The notes beneath the pieces were generated by a model. It was given only the letters and a program-made list of their open reading frames with translations. It ran no database searches and was not told where the DNA came from. A DNA stretch of 22,252 nt, taken from positions 1 to 22,252 of IMG/VR virus record IMGVR_UViG_3300025083_000250; one strand, given 5' to 3'. The stretch comes from a virus. Made by a program: the position numbers and the translations under genes. Position 1 is the stretch's first letter. Every line of letters begins with the position of its first letter. Of this stretch, positions 5,468 to 12,519 are shown piece by piece.

Positions 5468-5481
5468 GATCAGAAATGATC
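5468..5481 (+). promoter_or_regulatory. Inverted repeat with U-tract, operator or early attenuator
   Basis: GATCA-GAAA-TGATC: a 5-bp stem with a GAAA (GNRA) loop directly followed by ATTTTTT (5482-5488). It lies a few bases after the expected transcription start, so it could act as a weak attenuator or as a DNA operator beside the LexA box. Confidence 0.4.
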
Positions 5482-5492
5482 ATTTTTTAACA

Positions 5493-5508
5493 CTGTATAT
5501 ATATACAG
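5493..5508. promoter_or_regulatory. LexA (SOS) box
   Basis: CTGTATATATATACAG is a perfect palindrome, matches the gammaproteobacterial LexA consensus CTGT-(AT)4-ACAG at every position, and the flanking bases (CA...TA, 5491-5510) nearly complete the 20-bp version. It lies between the promoter and the ribosome binding site of the 98-aa gene, where bound LexA would block transcription. Low-complexity AT sequence can mimic such sites, but the CTGT/ACAG arms and position argue against chance. Confidence 0.7.
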
Positions 5509-5529
5509 TATTTTATAGGAAAATATAAT

Positions 5530-5826
5530 ATGAAAAAATCTAACTCACAACTAAACGCAGTAGAAACTAGCGATGTTTACAAGTTAATCAATAAGGTCTG
5601 TTGGCATCTAGCTAATGATGTTTCAGATGCACCCAAGGAAACTTCAGCAAAAAAACAAAAATTTGCTGAATTAAGACGGCTAATCAGAGCTGAATTTTTA
5701 ACTTATGATCGAGAAACTAAACTAGCTAGACTGAATAAAGATATTGCAGTCCTTGATAAATATCTAACAGTGAAAAGAATGCCTAAGGCTTTTCAACCTA
5801 GCACTGCAAAAACTAAAAGAATCTAG
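5530..5826 (+). CDS. Putative SOS-controlled hypothetical protein (98 aa)
   Basis: Unrecognised basic, probably all-helical protein. Residues 14-30 (SDVYKLINKVCWHLAND) and 41-78 (KKQKFAELRRLIRAEFLTYDRETKLARLNKDIAVLDKYL) look like long helices; the ends are Lys-rich. No HTH signature I would defend, no membrane segment. It is the only gene of a self-contained unit: extended -10 promoter, LexA box, AGGA ribosome binding site (taGGAAAATATA before ATG) and a strong terminator 19 nt after the stop. LexA control suggests expression after DNA damage. Known LexA-controlled phage genes of this size, such as Tum of coliphage 186, are antirepressors, but no similarity is seen here, so function is open. 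Confidence 0.8.
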   Translation: MKKSNSQLNAVETSDVYKLINKVCWHLANDVSDAPKETSAKKQKFAELRRLIRAEFLTYDRETKLARLNKDIAVLDKYLTVKRMPKAFQPSTAKTKRI

Positions 5827-5844
5827 CAACTAGATTTTTAAATT

Positions 5845-5873
5845 AAAGGGATTCTACGGAGTCCCTTTTTTTT
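5845..5873 (+). terminator. Strong intrinsic terminator with UACG tetraloop
   Basis: Ten-pair stem AAAGGGATTC (5845-5854) / GAGTCCCTTT (5859-5868) with one G-U pair, C(UACG)G loop (5855-5858) and a run of eight T (5866-5873). It closes the 98-aa gene unit. Confidence 0.9.
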
Positions 5874-6310
5874 GTCCAAAATAAACCCCATTTAATCAAT
5901 TTCAATAAATTTAAGTATCAAATATTAAAAATAACTCTGAAGCTCTGAGAAGCTCTGTATTGAACGCTAATATTTTTCTAGTACTTACCTAGCCACCCTA
6001 TACCCTATCGTTTAACAGTGAAGCTCTAAGAAGCTTCTAGCTGTTATTTTGATCTAGTTAACGCCTAGATTTTCATGATCTGTTTAATTTGCTGAGATTT
6101 TAAGGGGTATCTTGCTGCAGTCCTTTTAGTTTCAATAAATTTATTGAGTTCTGTTAAGTCCTACCAAGTACTGAAAATTAAATATTACAGACTTAATAAG
6201 TTTATTTGGAATTGTTAAAACTTTTCAGGTCTCATCAGTCTTGATCGGAACACTTAAAAATTATTGATAGTCTTTTCAAGTCTATTAAGTTTTTGAAGTG
6301 GTGCCCTTAA

Positions 6311-6340
6311 AGTTCTTTTAAGTTCTTTTAAGTTATTTAT
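6311..6340. repeat. Tandem decamer AGTTCTTTTA
   Basis: Two exact copies (6311-6320, 6321-6330) followed by a degenerate third copy AGTTATTTAT (6331-6340). They abut the hairpin element at 6338. Confidence 0.55.
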
Positions 6341-6382
6341 ATAGGGGGAGGCAGGATCCACCCTACGGGGTACCCCTATATA
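6338..6382. repeat. Nested hairpin element
   Basis: Outer 10-bp inverted repeat TATATAGGGG (6338-6347) / CCCCTATATA (6373-6382) encloses an inner hairpin ACCC-TACG-GGGT (6360-6371) with a stable C(UACG)G loop. It is the most GC-rich, structured spot in the otherwise AT-rich gap. No U-tract follows, so it is unlikely to be a terminator. Confidence 0.6.
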
Positions 6383-6623
6383 TACTACTGATCGAACATT
6401 TCAAGCTATTTTCGAGTGTTAAAACCACAGGGCTAAACAGGTTAGATCGGGCTTGTGTAACTTTATAGCTCTTTAAAGTACTCTGAAGTGAGTGTTAGGA
6501 TAAGAAAGGCTAGGAGGGGTGGTTATATACTATACAACCGGGGGAGCCTACAATGTTATTGTATACTCTTTTTCCTGTTTTGTCAAGGGGTTTATAAAAA
6601 TAATATAAAAAACTATAAAAAAC

Positions 6624-6651
6624 TTGACAAATAATTATCCAGATGTATAAT
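6624..6651 (+). promoter_or_regulatory. Consensus promoter of the late operon
   Basis: TTGACA (6624-6629), 16-nt spacer, TATAAT (6646-6651): both hexamers are perfect. The expected start (6-8 nt after the -10) is at 6657-6659, at or one base from the ATG of the small terminase gene, implying a leaderless mRNA. Confidence 0.8.
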
Positions 6652-6658
6652 AAAGAGT

Positions 6659-7072
6659 ATGAACAATTTACCAACGGAACGTAGATTAACAGAAAAACAA
6701 CAGTTATTCTTGGATAATATTATTGAAACCAAGGGTAATCTGAAACTTTCAGCCGAACTTGCAGGATACTCAGGCAATCACTACCAAGTAATTAAAAGTC
6801 TAAAAGACGAAATAGTTGAGTTAGCCTCAAATGTACTTGCAAGGGAAGCCCCTTCAGCAGCTTTTAAGCTTGTTGAAGTTATGGCTACTGCTGATGCTAT
6901 GCCACAAGCCAACGTAAAGCTTCAAGCAGCTCAAACTATTCTTGATAGAGTTGGTTTAGGTAAACAAGAAAGAATGTCTATAGATCATAACGTTTCTGGT
7001 GGTATATTTATTCTCCCTGAGAAAAAGGCGATTGACATTGTAGCCGATGATGCGGACTACGAAGAACTATAA
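6659..7072 (+). CDS. terS: Terminase small subunit (137 aa)
   Basis: DNA-recognition component of the packaging motor. The N-terminal LTEKQQLFLDNIIETKGNLKLSAELAGYS (residues 11-38) is the helix-turn-helix typical of phage small terminases. A helical region follows with APSAAFKLVEVM and VKLQAAQTILDRVGLGK (about 64-101), the usual oligomerisation and tail segment. Length is normal for the family, and TerL lies downstream. No Shine-Dalgarno is seen: only GAG two bases before ATG. Since the promoter -10 ends 7 nt before the ATG, translation is probably from a leaderless transcript. No other in-frame ATG precedes the HTH. Its stop overlaps the next ATG (TAATG). Confidence 0.85.
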   Translation: MNNLPTERRLTEKQQLFLDNIIETKGNLKLSAELAGYSGNHYQVIKSLKDEIVELASNVLAREAPSAAFKLVEVMATADAMPQANVKLQAAQTILDRVGLGKQERMSIDHNVSGGIFILPEKKAIDIVADDADYEEL

Positions 7073-7197
7073 TGGAGCTATTCGTACTCTTAATTATTTT
7101 AAATTATGTTCCTTGTGAGCATCAAGGTTCTTTAGAAACTTGGACAACTGTACATGGTAATACTTCTACTATGACATCAACGTCTACAGGAACTTAA
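7072..7197 (+). CDS. Small hydrophobic-N-terminus protein (41 aa)
   Basis: Starts at the TAATG overlap with terS. The product begins MELFVLLIILNYVPC, a short hydrophobic stretch, followed by a Ser/Thr-rich tail. It could be a small membrane or exported peptide; the Cys15 context does not fit a good lipobox. The gene ends one base before the next ATG. No homologue is recognised, but the exact junctions on both sides support it. Confidence 0.6.
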   Translation: MELFVLLIILNYVPCEHQGSLETWTTVHGNTSTMTSTSTGT

Positions 7198-7198
7198 T

Positions 7199-7408
7199 AT
7201 GAAGATATTTCTGACTGAGATCGAAGCATACGGGACAACCTTTGCAGGTCCTAACATCGTAGCTTCATCTTATGAAAAAGCAGAGATAGCTGCAGCCCAG
7301 AATCATCTGGTTGTTGTAGGTGAGTTAGATAGCATCTATGTAGATGATGATCTAGAAAAAGAATACTTAAATACTATACCTAAAAAAGAAGACAGGACAA
7401 TACACTAA
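7199..7408 (+). CDS. Hypothetical protein (69 aa)
   Basis: Unrecognised small acidic protein. MKIFLTEIEAYGTTFAGPNIVASSYEKAEIAAAQNHLVVVGELD suggests a compact beta-alpha-beta fold: strand, loop with GPNI, helix SYEKAEIAAAQN, strand LVVVGELD. The tail is charged. Similar small proteins with '(A)GPNIxAxSxxxAExxA' are frequent in environmental phages, without known function. ATG lies one base after the previous stop; the TAA overlaps the next ATG. Confidence 0.75.
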   Translation: MKIFLTEIEAYGTTFAGPNIVASSYEKAEIAAAQNHLVVVGELDSIYVDDDLEKEYLNTIPKKEDRTIH

Positions 7409-7734
7409 TGTTAAAAGAAAGACTACAACTTAGAAAAGGTGGCAAGGCTAAAAAGAAAGACTCAAGACTTGAAAGAGCTGGAGTTAGTGGTTATAATAAA
7501 CCTAAGCGTACACCTAATCACCCTAAGAAATCACATGTGGTTGTTGCCAAAGAAGGTGACAAAGTTAAAACTATTAGATTTGGTGAGCAGGGAGCTAAGA
7601 CTGCAGGTAAACCTAAAGCAGGTGAGTCAGCACGTATGAAAGCCAAACGTAAATCGTTTAAAGCTCGTCATTCTAAAAACATTAAACGAGGTAAAATGTC
7701 AGCAGCTTACTGGGCTGATAAGGTAAAGTGGTAA
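7408..7734 (+). CDS. Small basic conserved marine-phage protein (108 aa)
   Basis: Highly basic. Motifs: RAGVSGYNKPKRTPNHPKKSH (about 23-43), VVVAKEGDKVKTIRFGEQG (44-62), then SFKARHSKNIKRGKMSAAYWADKVKW (83-108). I recall this combination from many environmental phage genomes, where it is uncharacterised; it is most often seen near terminase or structural genes. Charge suggests nucleic-acid binding (inference). Both ends form TAATG overlaps with neighbours. A competing + frame over 7439-7639 is a shadow: this one has the conserved motifs and precise junctions. Confidence 0.8.
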   Translation: MLKERLQLRKGGKAKKKDSRLERAGVSGYNKPKRTPNHPKKSHVVVAKEGDKVKTIRFGEQGAKTAGKPKAGESARMKAKRKSFKARHSKNIKRGKMSAAYWADKVKW

Positions 7735-7907
7735 TGCAACCTCAAGTTGAAAATGCTACACCCGAAGAGTTTGATGAATGGCAACAGACTGAACTAAACT
7801 GGTGGGCAGATAGACAGTTAAGCATTGTTGCTTTGATGTCAGTTGTTCAAGTAGCAGTGTTTGGTTTAATGTTATTAGTATTTTATATAAACTCAAAAGT
7901 ATTTTAA
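7734..7907 (+). CDS. Small C-terminally anchored membrane protein, holin-like candidate (57 aa)
   Basis: Begins at a TAATG overlap. Residues 1-29 are polar and acidic, with three Trp (MQPQVENATPEEFDEWQQTELNWWADR). Residues 30-52 form one uncharged transmembrane helix (IVALMSVVQVAVFGLMLLVFY), and the last five are NSKVF. Single-helix proteins near terminase genes include T7-type holins, and size and position would allow that here. However, no lysin is visible in the window, and the polar N-terminus would also suit a simple membrane anchor. Function is inferred only. Confidence 0.65.
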   Translation: MQPQVENATPEEFDEWQQTELNWWADRQLSIVALMSVVQVAVFGLMLLVFYINSKVF

Positions 7908-7908
7908 T

Positions 7909-8082
7909 ATGGGAAAACAAATAGGAACAGACGAAAAGCCAGTTTCATTTAGAAACCACGTCTATAAAAAATCAGATAGTAAAGGTGCTAATCCTAGACC
8001 AGGATTTTATACGCAAGACTATAGAGATAATTGGGATAGAATATTTGGAGAAAAAAATGCCAAGAAAGAAAACAACAACTAA
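7909..8082 (+). CDS. Small hypothetical protein (57 aa)
   Basis: Starts one base after the previous stop (TAATATG) and ends inside the next gene (26-nt overlap). Product MGKQIGTDEKPVSFRNHVYK continues with SNPRPGFYTQDYRDNWDRIFG-like sequence rich in Asp, Tyr and Trp, a composition typical of small soluble phage proteins. No family is recognised. The frame is supported by junction spacing and by filling the only gap in this run of genes. Confidence 0.6.
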   Translation: MGKQIGTDEKPVSFRNHVYKKSDSKGANPRPGFYTQDYRDNWDRIFGEKNAKKENNN

Positions 8083-8260
8083 ACCTAAAAAGAAATCTAC
8101 GGTCAACAAAGCTGGTAATTACACCAAGCCAAGTATGCGTAAGAGACTTTTCGAGAAGATCAAAGCTGGTACAAGAGGAGGTAAAGCCGGACAATGGTCA
8201 GCTCGGAAAGCCCAGCTTTTAGCAAAAGAATATAAAGCTGCTGGTGGTGGATATAAATAA
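8057..8260 (+). CDS. DUF5872-like basic protein (67 aa)
   Basis: The reading frame is open from 7985, but the ATG at 8057 (MPRKKTTTKPKKK) is the likely start. It has a Shine-Dalgarno GGAG at 8047-8050 with six bases of spacing, whereas the 7985 start would lie deep inside the previous gene. The C-terminal RKRLFEKIKAGTRGGKAGQW followed by SARKAQLLAKEYKAAGGGYK is the signature of a small conserved phage and environmental family, which I believe is DUF5872. Function unknown; strong positive charge suggests DNA or RNA contact. Stop overlaps the next ATG (TAATG). Confidence 0.8.
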   Translation: MPRKKTTTKPKKKSTVNKAGNYTKPSMRKRLFEKIKAGTRGGKAGQWSARKAQLLAKEYKAAGGGYK

Positions 8261-8508
8261 TGGCACTTAAAAAATCTCAGAAGTCTTTAAGGGCTTGGAC
8301 CAAACAAAAATGGAGAACCAAGTCTGGAAAGAAATCTTCTGAGACTGGAGAACGCTATTTACCTGAAAAAGCTATTAAATCTTTATCAGCTCAAGAGTAT
8401 GCAGCTACTTCAAAAAAGAAAAGAGAAGATACTAAAAAAGGCAAACAACATTCTAAACAACCAAAAAAGACTGCAAGAAAAGTTAGGAAGTATAGAAAAG
8501 TTAAGTAA
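8260..8508 (+). CDS. Conserved small basic phage protein (82 aa)
   Basis: Motifs WTKQKWRTKSGK (13-24), ETGERYLPEKAIKSLSAQEYAATSKKK (28-54) and KKGKQHSKQPKKTARKVRKYR (59-79) are those of a family I know from marine and environmental phages, often beside DUF5872-type genes. Not functionally characterised. Nearly one residue in three is Lys or Arg. It is joined to both neighbours by TAATG overlaps, the downstream one to terL. Confidence 0.8.
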   Translation: MALKKSQKSLRAWTKQKWRTKSGKKSSETGERYLPEKAIKSLSAQEYAATSKKKREDTKKGKQHSKQPKKTARKVRKYRKVK

Positions 8509-10283
8509 TGTCTGATATTCCAAAAGATTATCTTAAGAAGAAAGGAAGAATTATACCTTTCGGCTATGAAATAAGTGAAATAGAAGGTTATTTTAAACCT
8601 ATACCACAAGAATTAGATATTCTAAATAAATACCTTAAAGGTATTAAACAACAAAAATATTCATTAAGAGAAGCTGCAAGATTAATTCAAAAAGAATCAA
8701 ATCGTAAAATTAGCCATGTTTCGTTAAAAAACTATTTAGATAGTGGTTCTTCTTTAGAAGTTAAACATAAAAAAACTTTAGAAAAAAAGAAGAAAAAAAT
8801 TGATAAGGCAAAACAAAACTTACAGCAAAAAGAAAAAAGATTAAAACAACAACAAGAAGTTTTAAAAAAAGCTACAGAAAAAACAACATCAAACATTGTT
8901 AGTGATGAAGAGTTACAAACTGTAGAGCCTACTATACAAGAACAACTTAAAAACTCTAAAGTTATTTTTCACGCTAACGAAGGACCTCAAACAGACTTCC
9001 TTGCTGCCGGTGAAAAAGATGTACTTTATGGTGGAGCTGCCGGTGGTGGTAAATCATTTGCTATGATCGTAGACCCACTAAGGTATTGCCACAAGAAAGC
9101 ACACAGAGCTTTAATCCTCAGACGTTCTATGCCAGAACTTCGTGAAATGATTGACAAGTCTCGTGAACTATATCCACAAGCATTTCCCGGTGCTAAGTTC
9201 AGAGAAGTTGAAAAGCTTTGGAATTTTCCAAGCGGTGCAAAGGTTGAGTTTGGATTCCTTGAAAGGGATGCAGACGTGTACAGGTATCAAGGACAAGCCT
9301 ACTCTTGGATAGGGTTTGATGAAATTACTCACTTGCCCACAGAGTTTAGCTGGAACTATTTAGCTTCTCGTCTTCGTACCACTGACCCCGAAATAGAAAC
9401 TTACCTTCGATGTACTGCCAACCCCGGTGGTGTTGGTGCACATTGGGTTAAAAAAAGATATATCCAACCTTCAGAATTTAATCAGTCTTTTGTAGGGAAT
9501 GATGGATTAACACGTAAGTTTATTCCGGCTAAGTTAGCTGATAACCCTTACCTTGCAGAAGACGGTGTGTATGAGCAGATGCTTAAATCTTTACCGCCTA
9601 TTCAACGTAGACAACTGCTTGAAGGTAACTGGGAAGTATCCGAAGGAGCAGCCTTTGTAGAATTTGATCCAAAACTACATATTATAACACCTTTTGAAAT
9701 ACCTTTACCATGGGAAAGAGTAAAAGGTATTGACTATGGTTATGCTTCAGAAAGCTGTTGTTTATGGGGAACTATAGATGTAAATGATGGAACTTTAATA
9801 ATTTATAGAGAATTATACAAAAAAGGCTTGACAGGAGAAGAATTAGGGACTATAATAGGAGATATGGAACTCGTGGACCCTTTTTCGGTTCCCGGTGTAT
9901 TAGATACAGCAGCGTGGGCAAAAACCGGTACAACCGGACCTACTGTTGGCGAAGCCTTAGTAAGAGCAGGTCATAAGTTAAGACGTGCTGATAAAAATAG
10001 AATACAAGGTAAAATTCAAATACATGAGTTTCTAAAGGTTAGAGAAAACGGTAGACCAAAGCTGCAAATATTTAATACTTGCCCTAATCTAATACGAGAA
10101 CTCCAAAGTATACCGTTATCTAAAACTAACCCTGAAGATGTAGATACACATGCTTCAGACCACGCATATGATGCTTTGCGTTATATGATAATGAGCAGAC
10201 CAAGAATGGAAAGCCCATTAGAAAGACTTAGAGGAATTAAAAGAGAAATACATCTTCCTTCTGACTCTACATTTGGATATTAA
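8508..10283 (+). CDS. terL: Terminase large subunit, ATPase/nuclease (591 aa)
   Basis: Packaging motor. ATPase part: Walker A GGAAGGGKS (175-183), Walker B IGFDE (268-272) and the coupling motif CTANPGG (302-308). Nuclease part (RNase H-like): acidic residues in GIDYGYA (Asp409), VLDTAAW (Asp466) and DHAYDALRY (Asp551, Asp555). The N-terminus is extended by about 150 residues compared with minimal TerL proteins. It carries a likely HTH YSLREAARLIQ...ISHVSLKNYL (51-77), like those of recombinase DNA-binding domains, then a Lys/Gln coiled coil (about 85-125). The start at the TAATG overlap keeps this domain. Complete, with no frameshift. Confidence 0.95.
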   Translation: MSDIPKDYLKKKGRIIPFGYEISEIEGYFKPIPQELDILNKYLKGIKQQKYSLREAARLIQKESNRKISHVSLKNYLDSGSSLEVKHKKTLEKKKKKIDKAKQNLQQKEKRLKQQQEVLKKATEKTTSNIVSDEELQTVEPTIQEQLKNSKVIFHANEGPQTDFLAAGEKDVLYGGAAGGGKSFAMIVDPLRYCHKKAHRALILRRSMPELREMIDKSRELYPQAFPGAKFREVEKLWNFPSGAKVEFGFLERDADVYRYQGQAYSWIGFDEITHLPTEFSWNYLASRLRTTDPEIETYLRCTANPGGVGAHWVKKRYIQPSEFNQSFVGNDGLTRKFIPAKLADNPYLAEDGVYEQMLKSLPPIQRRQLLEGNWEVSEGAAFVEFDPKLHIITPFEIPLPWERVKGIDYGYASESCCLWGTIDVNDGTLIIYRELYKKGLTGEELGTIIGDMELVDPFSVPGVLDTAAWAKTGTTGPTVGEALVRAGHKLRRADKNRIQGKIQIHEFLKVRENGRPKLQIFNTCPNLIRELQSIPLSKTNPEDVDTHASDHAYDALRYMIMSRPRMESPLERLRGIKREIHLPSDSTFGY

Positions 10284-10286
10284 AAT

Positions 10287-12488
10287 ATGGCAGATAATGA
10301 GAATACATTTTTAAACGCTGACTATATCTATGAAGATGTAGAAGGAGAAGCGGGTAAAACCTTAGCTTTAGAGCTAGAACAAAAAAGTAATCTTGTTGGA
10401 ATAATTCAAAGTAGATTTTATCAAGCAGAAGATGCTCGTAATTCAGATGAAAGAAGATGGCTCAAGGCTTATGAAAACTACAGAGGTCTTTACAATAAGT
10501 CTGTTAAATTTAGAGACTCTGAAAAGTCTCGTATCTTTGTTAAGATTACTAAAACAAAAGTACTTGCTGCTTTTGGTCAACTAGTTGATGTAATCTTTGG
10601 TACAGGTAAGTTTCCAATTGGTATTGCTGAAACTAAAATACCTGAAGGTGAACTAGCTAACGCACACTTAGACACTCAAACAGGTGCACCCGGTATTGAA
10701 AGTACTATGGGTGGTGGTGAGTTACCAGATGATATTGGTAATAGAATAGAAAACCCATATGATGTTGGATATGAGGGTGATGGTAAAGTTCTTAAACCCG
10801 GAGCTACATTCCAAAAAGGAGTATTCACCGATACTATTGAAGATCAAGTTGAAGATCAATTAGTTGAAGGATTAACTCCTATACCAACAGCATTAGAAAT
10901 TTCTCCAGCACAAAGAGCTGCTAGGAGAATGGAAAAACTTATTCATGATCAAATAGATGAATCAAAGGGTTCATCAGAAATTAGAAATGCTCTTTTAGAA
11001 TCTTCTCTACTTGGTACAGGGATTGTAAAAGGACCATTTAACTTTAATAAAAAACTTCATAAATGGGAAACTGATGAAGACGGTGAAAGAAGTTATAACC
11101 CATTAGAAGTTAGAGTACCTAGAATTGAGTTTGTAAGTTGTTGGGATTTTTATCCAGACCCTGCAGCTACTAGTATTGAAGAATGTGAATTTGTTGTACA
11201 CCGACATAAAATGAATAAATCACAACTTCGACAACTTAGAAATATGCCTTACTTTAATGAAGATGCAATACGTGCATGTTTAACAGAAGGTCCTAATTAT
11301 ATTGAAAAAGATTTTGAATCTCAACTTAAAGATGATGCTCGTACTGATGAGTATCAAACAAACTTTGAAGTAATTGAGTATTGGGGTATTATGGATGCCG
11401 AGTACGCTAGAGAAGTTGGAATTGAATTAGATGAAAATATTGATGATTTAGATGAAGTACAAATTAATGCATGGGTATGTGGTAATCAGTTACTTAGAGC
11501 AGTAATCAATCCCTTTACTCCTTATAGAATACCTTATCACGCTTTCCCCTATGAAAGAAATCCCTACAACTTTTTTGGTATTGGCGTAGCTGAGAACATG
11601 GATGATTCTCAACAGATTATGAACGGTCATGCAAGAATGGCTGTAGATAACCTAGCAATGGCTGGGTCTTTGGTGTTTGATGTAGATGAGTCTGCTTTAG
11701 TTGGTGGACAGTCTATGGAAATATATCCGGGTAAGATATTTAGAAGACAAGCTGGTATGCCCGGACAAGCTATACATGGTTTGAAGTTTCCTAATACAGC
11801 ACCAGAAAATATGATGATGTTTGACAAGTTTAGACAACTTGCAGACGAACAAACTGGCATACCTAGTTATTCACACGGACAAACAGGTGTACAAAGTATG
11901 ACAAGGACTGCTTCGGGCATGTCAATGTTATTAGGTGCATCAAGTTTAAATATTAAAACAGTCGTTAAAAACCTTGACGACTTTTTATTAAGACCTCTAG
12001 GAGAATCTTTCTTTCAGTGGAACATGCAGTTTTTTGAAGGTGGTCTAGATGTCAAAGGTGATTTAGAAGTTAAAGCTACTGGAACAAATAGCTTAATGCA
12101 AAAAGAAGTACGTAGTCAAAGACTTACTATGTTCTTACAAACTGCACAAAGTCCAGCTATTGCACCGTTTGTTAAAATTTCTAAACTTGTTAGTGAACTA
12201 GCCTATAGCTTAGACTTAGACCCGGATGAAATACTTAATGACCCCGAAGAAGCAGCTATCATGGCACAAATAATAGGAATGCAAAATGCTGGACAAACAA
12301 CTGGCGAGGAAGCTCAACCCGATAGTCAACAACCCGGAGGTATGGGAAGCCTTGCAGGAACACCTGCACAACCTCAAGACCTTGGACCTACAGGCACTGG
12401 CGGTGGCAACATCGGAATCGGAAATGTTCCGGTTGCAGGGGAAGATCAATTCTCTGGTACGCTTAGAGCAGCTCCCGGAGCAGGTTAA
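10287..12488 (+). CDS. Portal protein, P22-like (733 aa)
   Basis: Ring at the unique head vertex through which DNA enters and leaves and on which the tail is built. The length equals that of P22-type portals (about 725). The middle part has the usual acidic, Tyr/Trp-rich stem and clip sequence, for example CWDFYPDPAATSIEECEFVVHR. Before the C-terminus lies the family-typical RTASGMSMLLGASSLNIKTVVKN followed by a helical LDDFLLRPLGESFFQW. The last 67 residues are Gly/Pro/Gln-rich and probably disordered; that part is also read in another frame as a separate gene. Three bases after terL, no strong Shine-Dalgarno. Confidence 0.9.
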   Translation: MADNENTFLNADYIYEDVEGEAGKTLALELEQKSNLVGIIQSRFYQAEDARNSDERRWLKAYENYRGLYNKSVKFRDSEKSRIFVKITKTKVLAAFGQLVDVIFGTGKFPIGIAETKIPEGELANAHLDTQTGAPGIESTMGGGELPDDIGNRIENPYDVGYEGDGKVLKPGATFQKGVFTDTIEDQVEDQLVEGLTPIPTALEISPAQRAARRMEKLIHDQIDESKGSSEIRNALLESSLLGTGIVKGPFNFNKKLHKWETDEDGERSYNPLEVRVPRIEFVSCWDFYPDPAATSIEECEFVVHRHKMNKSQLRQLRNMPYFNEDAIRACLTEGPNYIEKDFESQLKDDARTDEYQTNFEVIEYWGIMDAEYAREVGIELDENIDDLDEVQINAWVCGNQLLRAVINPFTPYRIPYHAFPYERNPYNFFGIGVAENMDDSQQIMNGHARMAVDNLAMAGSLVFDVDESALVGGQSMEIYPGKIFRRQAGMPGQAIHGLKFPNTAPENMMMFDKFRQLADEQTGIPSYSHGQTGVQSMTRTASGMSMLLGASSLNIKTVVKNLDDFLLRPLGESFFQWNMQFFEGGLDVKGDLEVKATGTNSLMQKEVRSQRLTMFLQTAQSPAIAPFVKISKLVSELAYSLDLDPDEILNDPEEAAIMAQIIGMQNAGQTTGEEAQPDSQQPGGMGSLAGTPAQPQDLGPTGTGGGNIGIGNVPVAGEDQFSGTLRAAPGAG

Positions 12489-12519
12489 AGAAGCAGTAAA
12501 TAGAAAAGAGGAATTATAA
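12286..12519 (+). CDS. Overprinted helical protein in the portal 3' end (77 aa)
   Basis: A separate frame (+1 relative to the portal) sharing 203 nt with it. The product looks like a real, well-mixed helical protein (LNPIVNNPEVWEALQEHL; LDLQALAVATSESEMFRLQGK; SLVRLEQLPEQVKEAVN), while the overlapping portal tail is low complexity. An AGGA (12275-12278) lies seven bases before the ATG, an in-frame TAG at 12274 makes this the only ATG start, and the stop overlaps the next ATG as TAATG. I recall similar 'LQALAVAT...E.xRLQGKI..L..L..LPEQVK' small proteins after portals in podoviruses. Function unknown, perhaps structural or assembly-related. Confidence 0.8.
   Translation: MLDKQLARKLNPIVNNPEVWEALQEHLHNLKTLDLQALAVATSESEMFRLQGKINSLVRLEQLPEQVKEAVNRKEEL

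Larger units (their letters stand above)
5187..5529. other. Divergent control region
   Basis: 343 nt between oppositely directed genes. It holds a leftward promoter (5239-5267), overlapping palindromes (5315-5334), two copies of GTTGCAATC (5301-5309 and 5360-5368) flanking those palindromes, a rightward promoter (5429-5458), a hairpin (5468-5481) and a LexA-type box (5493-5508). No gene is seen. The layout resembles a genetic switch or early control region. Confidence 0.7.
5874..6623. other. Long non-coding, repeat-rich region before the terminase genes
   Basis: About 750 nt with no frame that looks like a gene. It contains TTTCAATAAATTTA twice (5900-5913, 6130-6143), several GAAGCTCT copies (around 5939-5961 and 6017-6036), the decamer AGTTCTTTTA in tandem (6311-6330), a large hairpin element (6338-6382), and dyads GGTT-N11-AACC (6521-6539, nearly perfect) and TACAAT-GTT-ATTGTA (6549-6563). 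Its position directly before TerS suggests a replication origin, packaging site or genome-end region, but no sequence feature proves which. Confidence 0.5.

Noticed and set aside
7985-8056. Longer start for the DUF5872-like gene at 7985
   Set aside because: It would lie inside the preceding 57-aa gene without a ribosome site; the ATG at 8057 has GGAG at correct spacing and gives a normal basic start.
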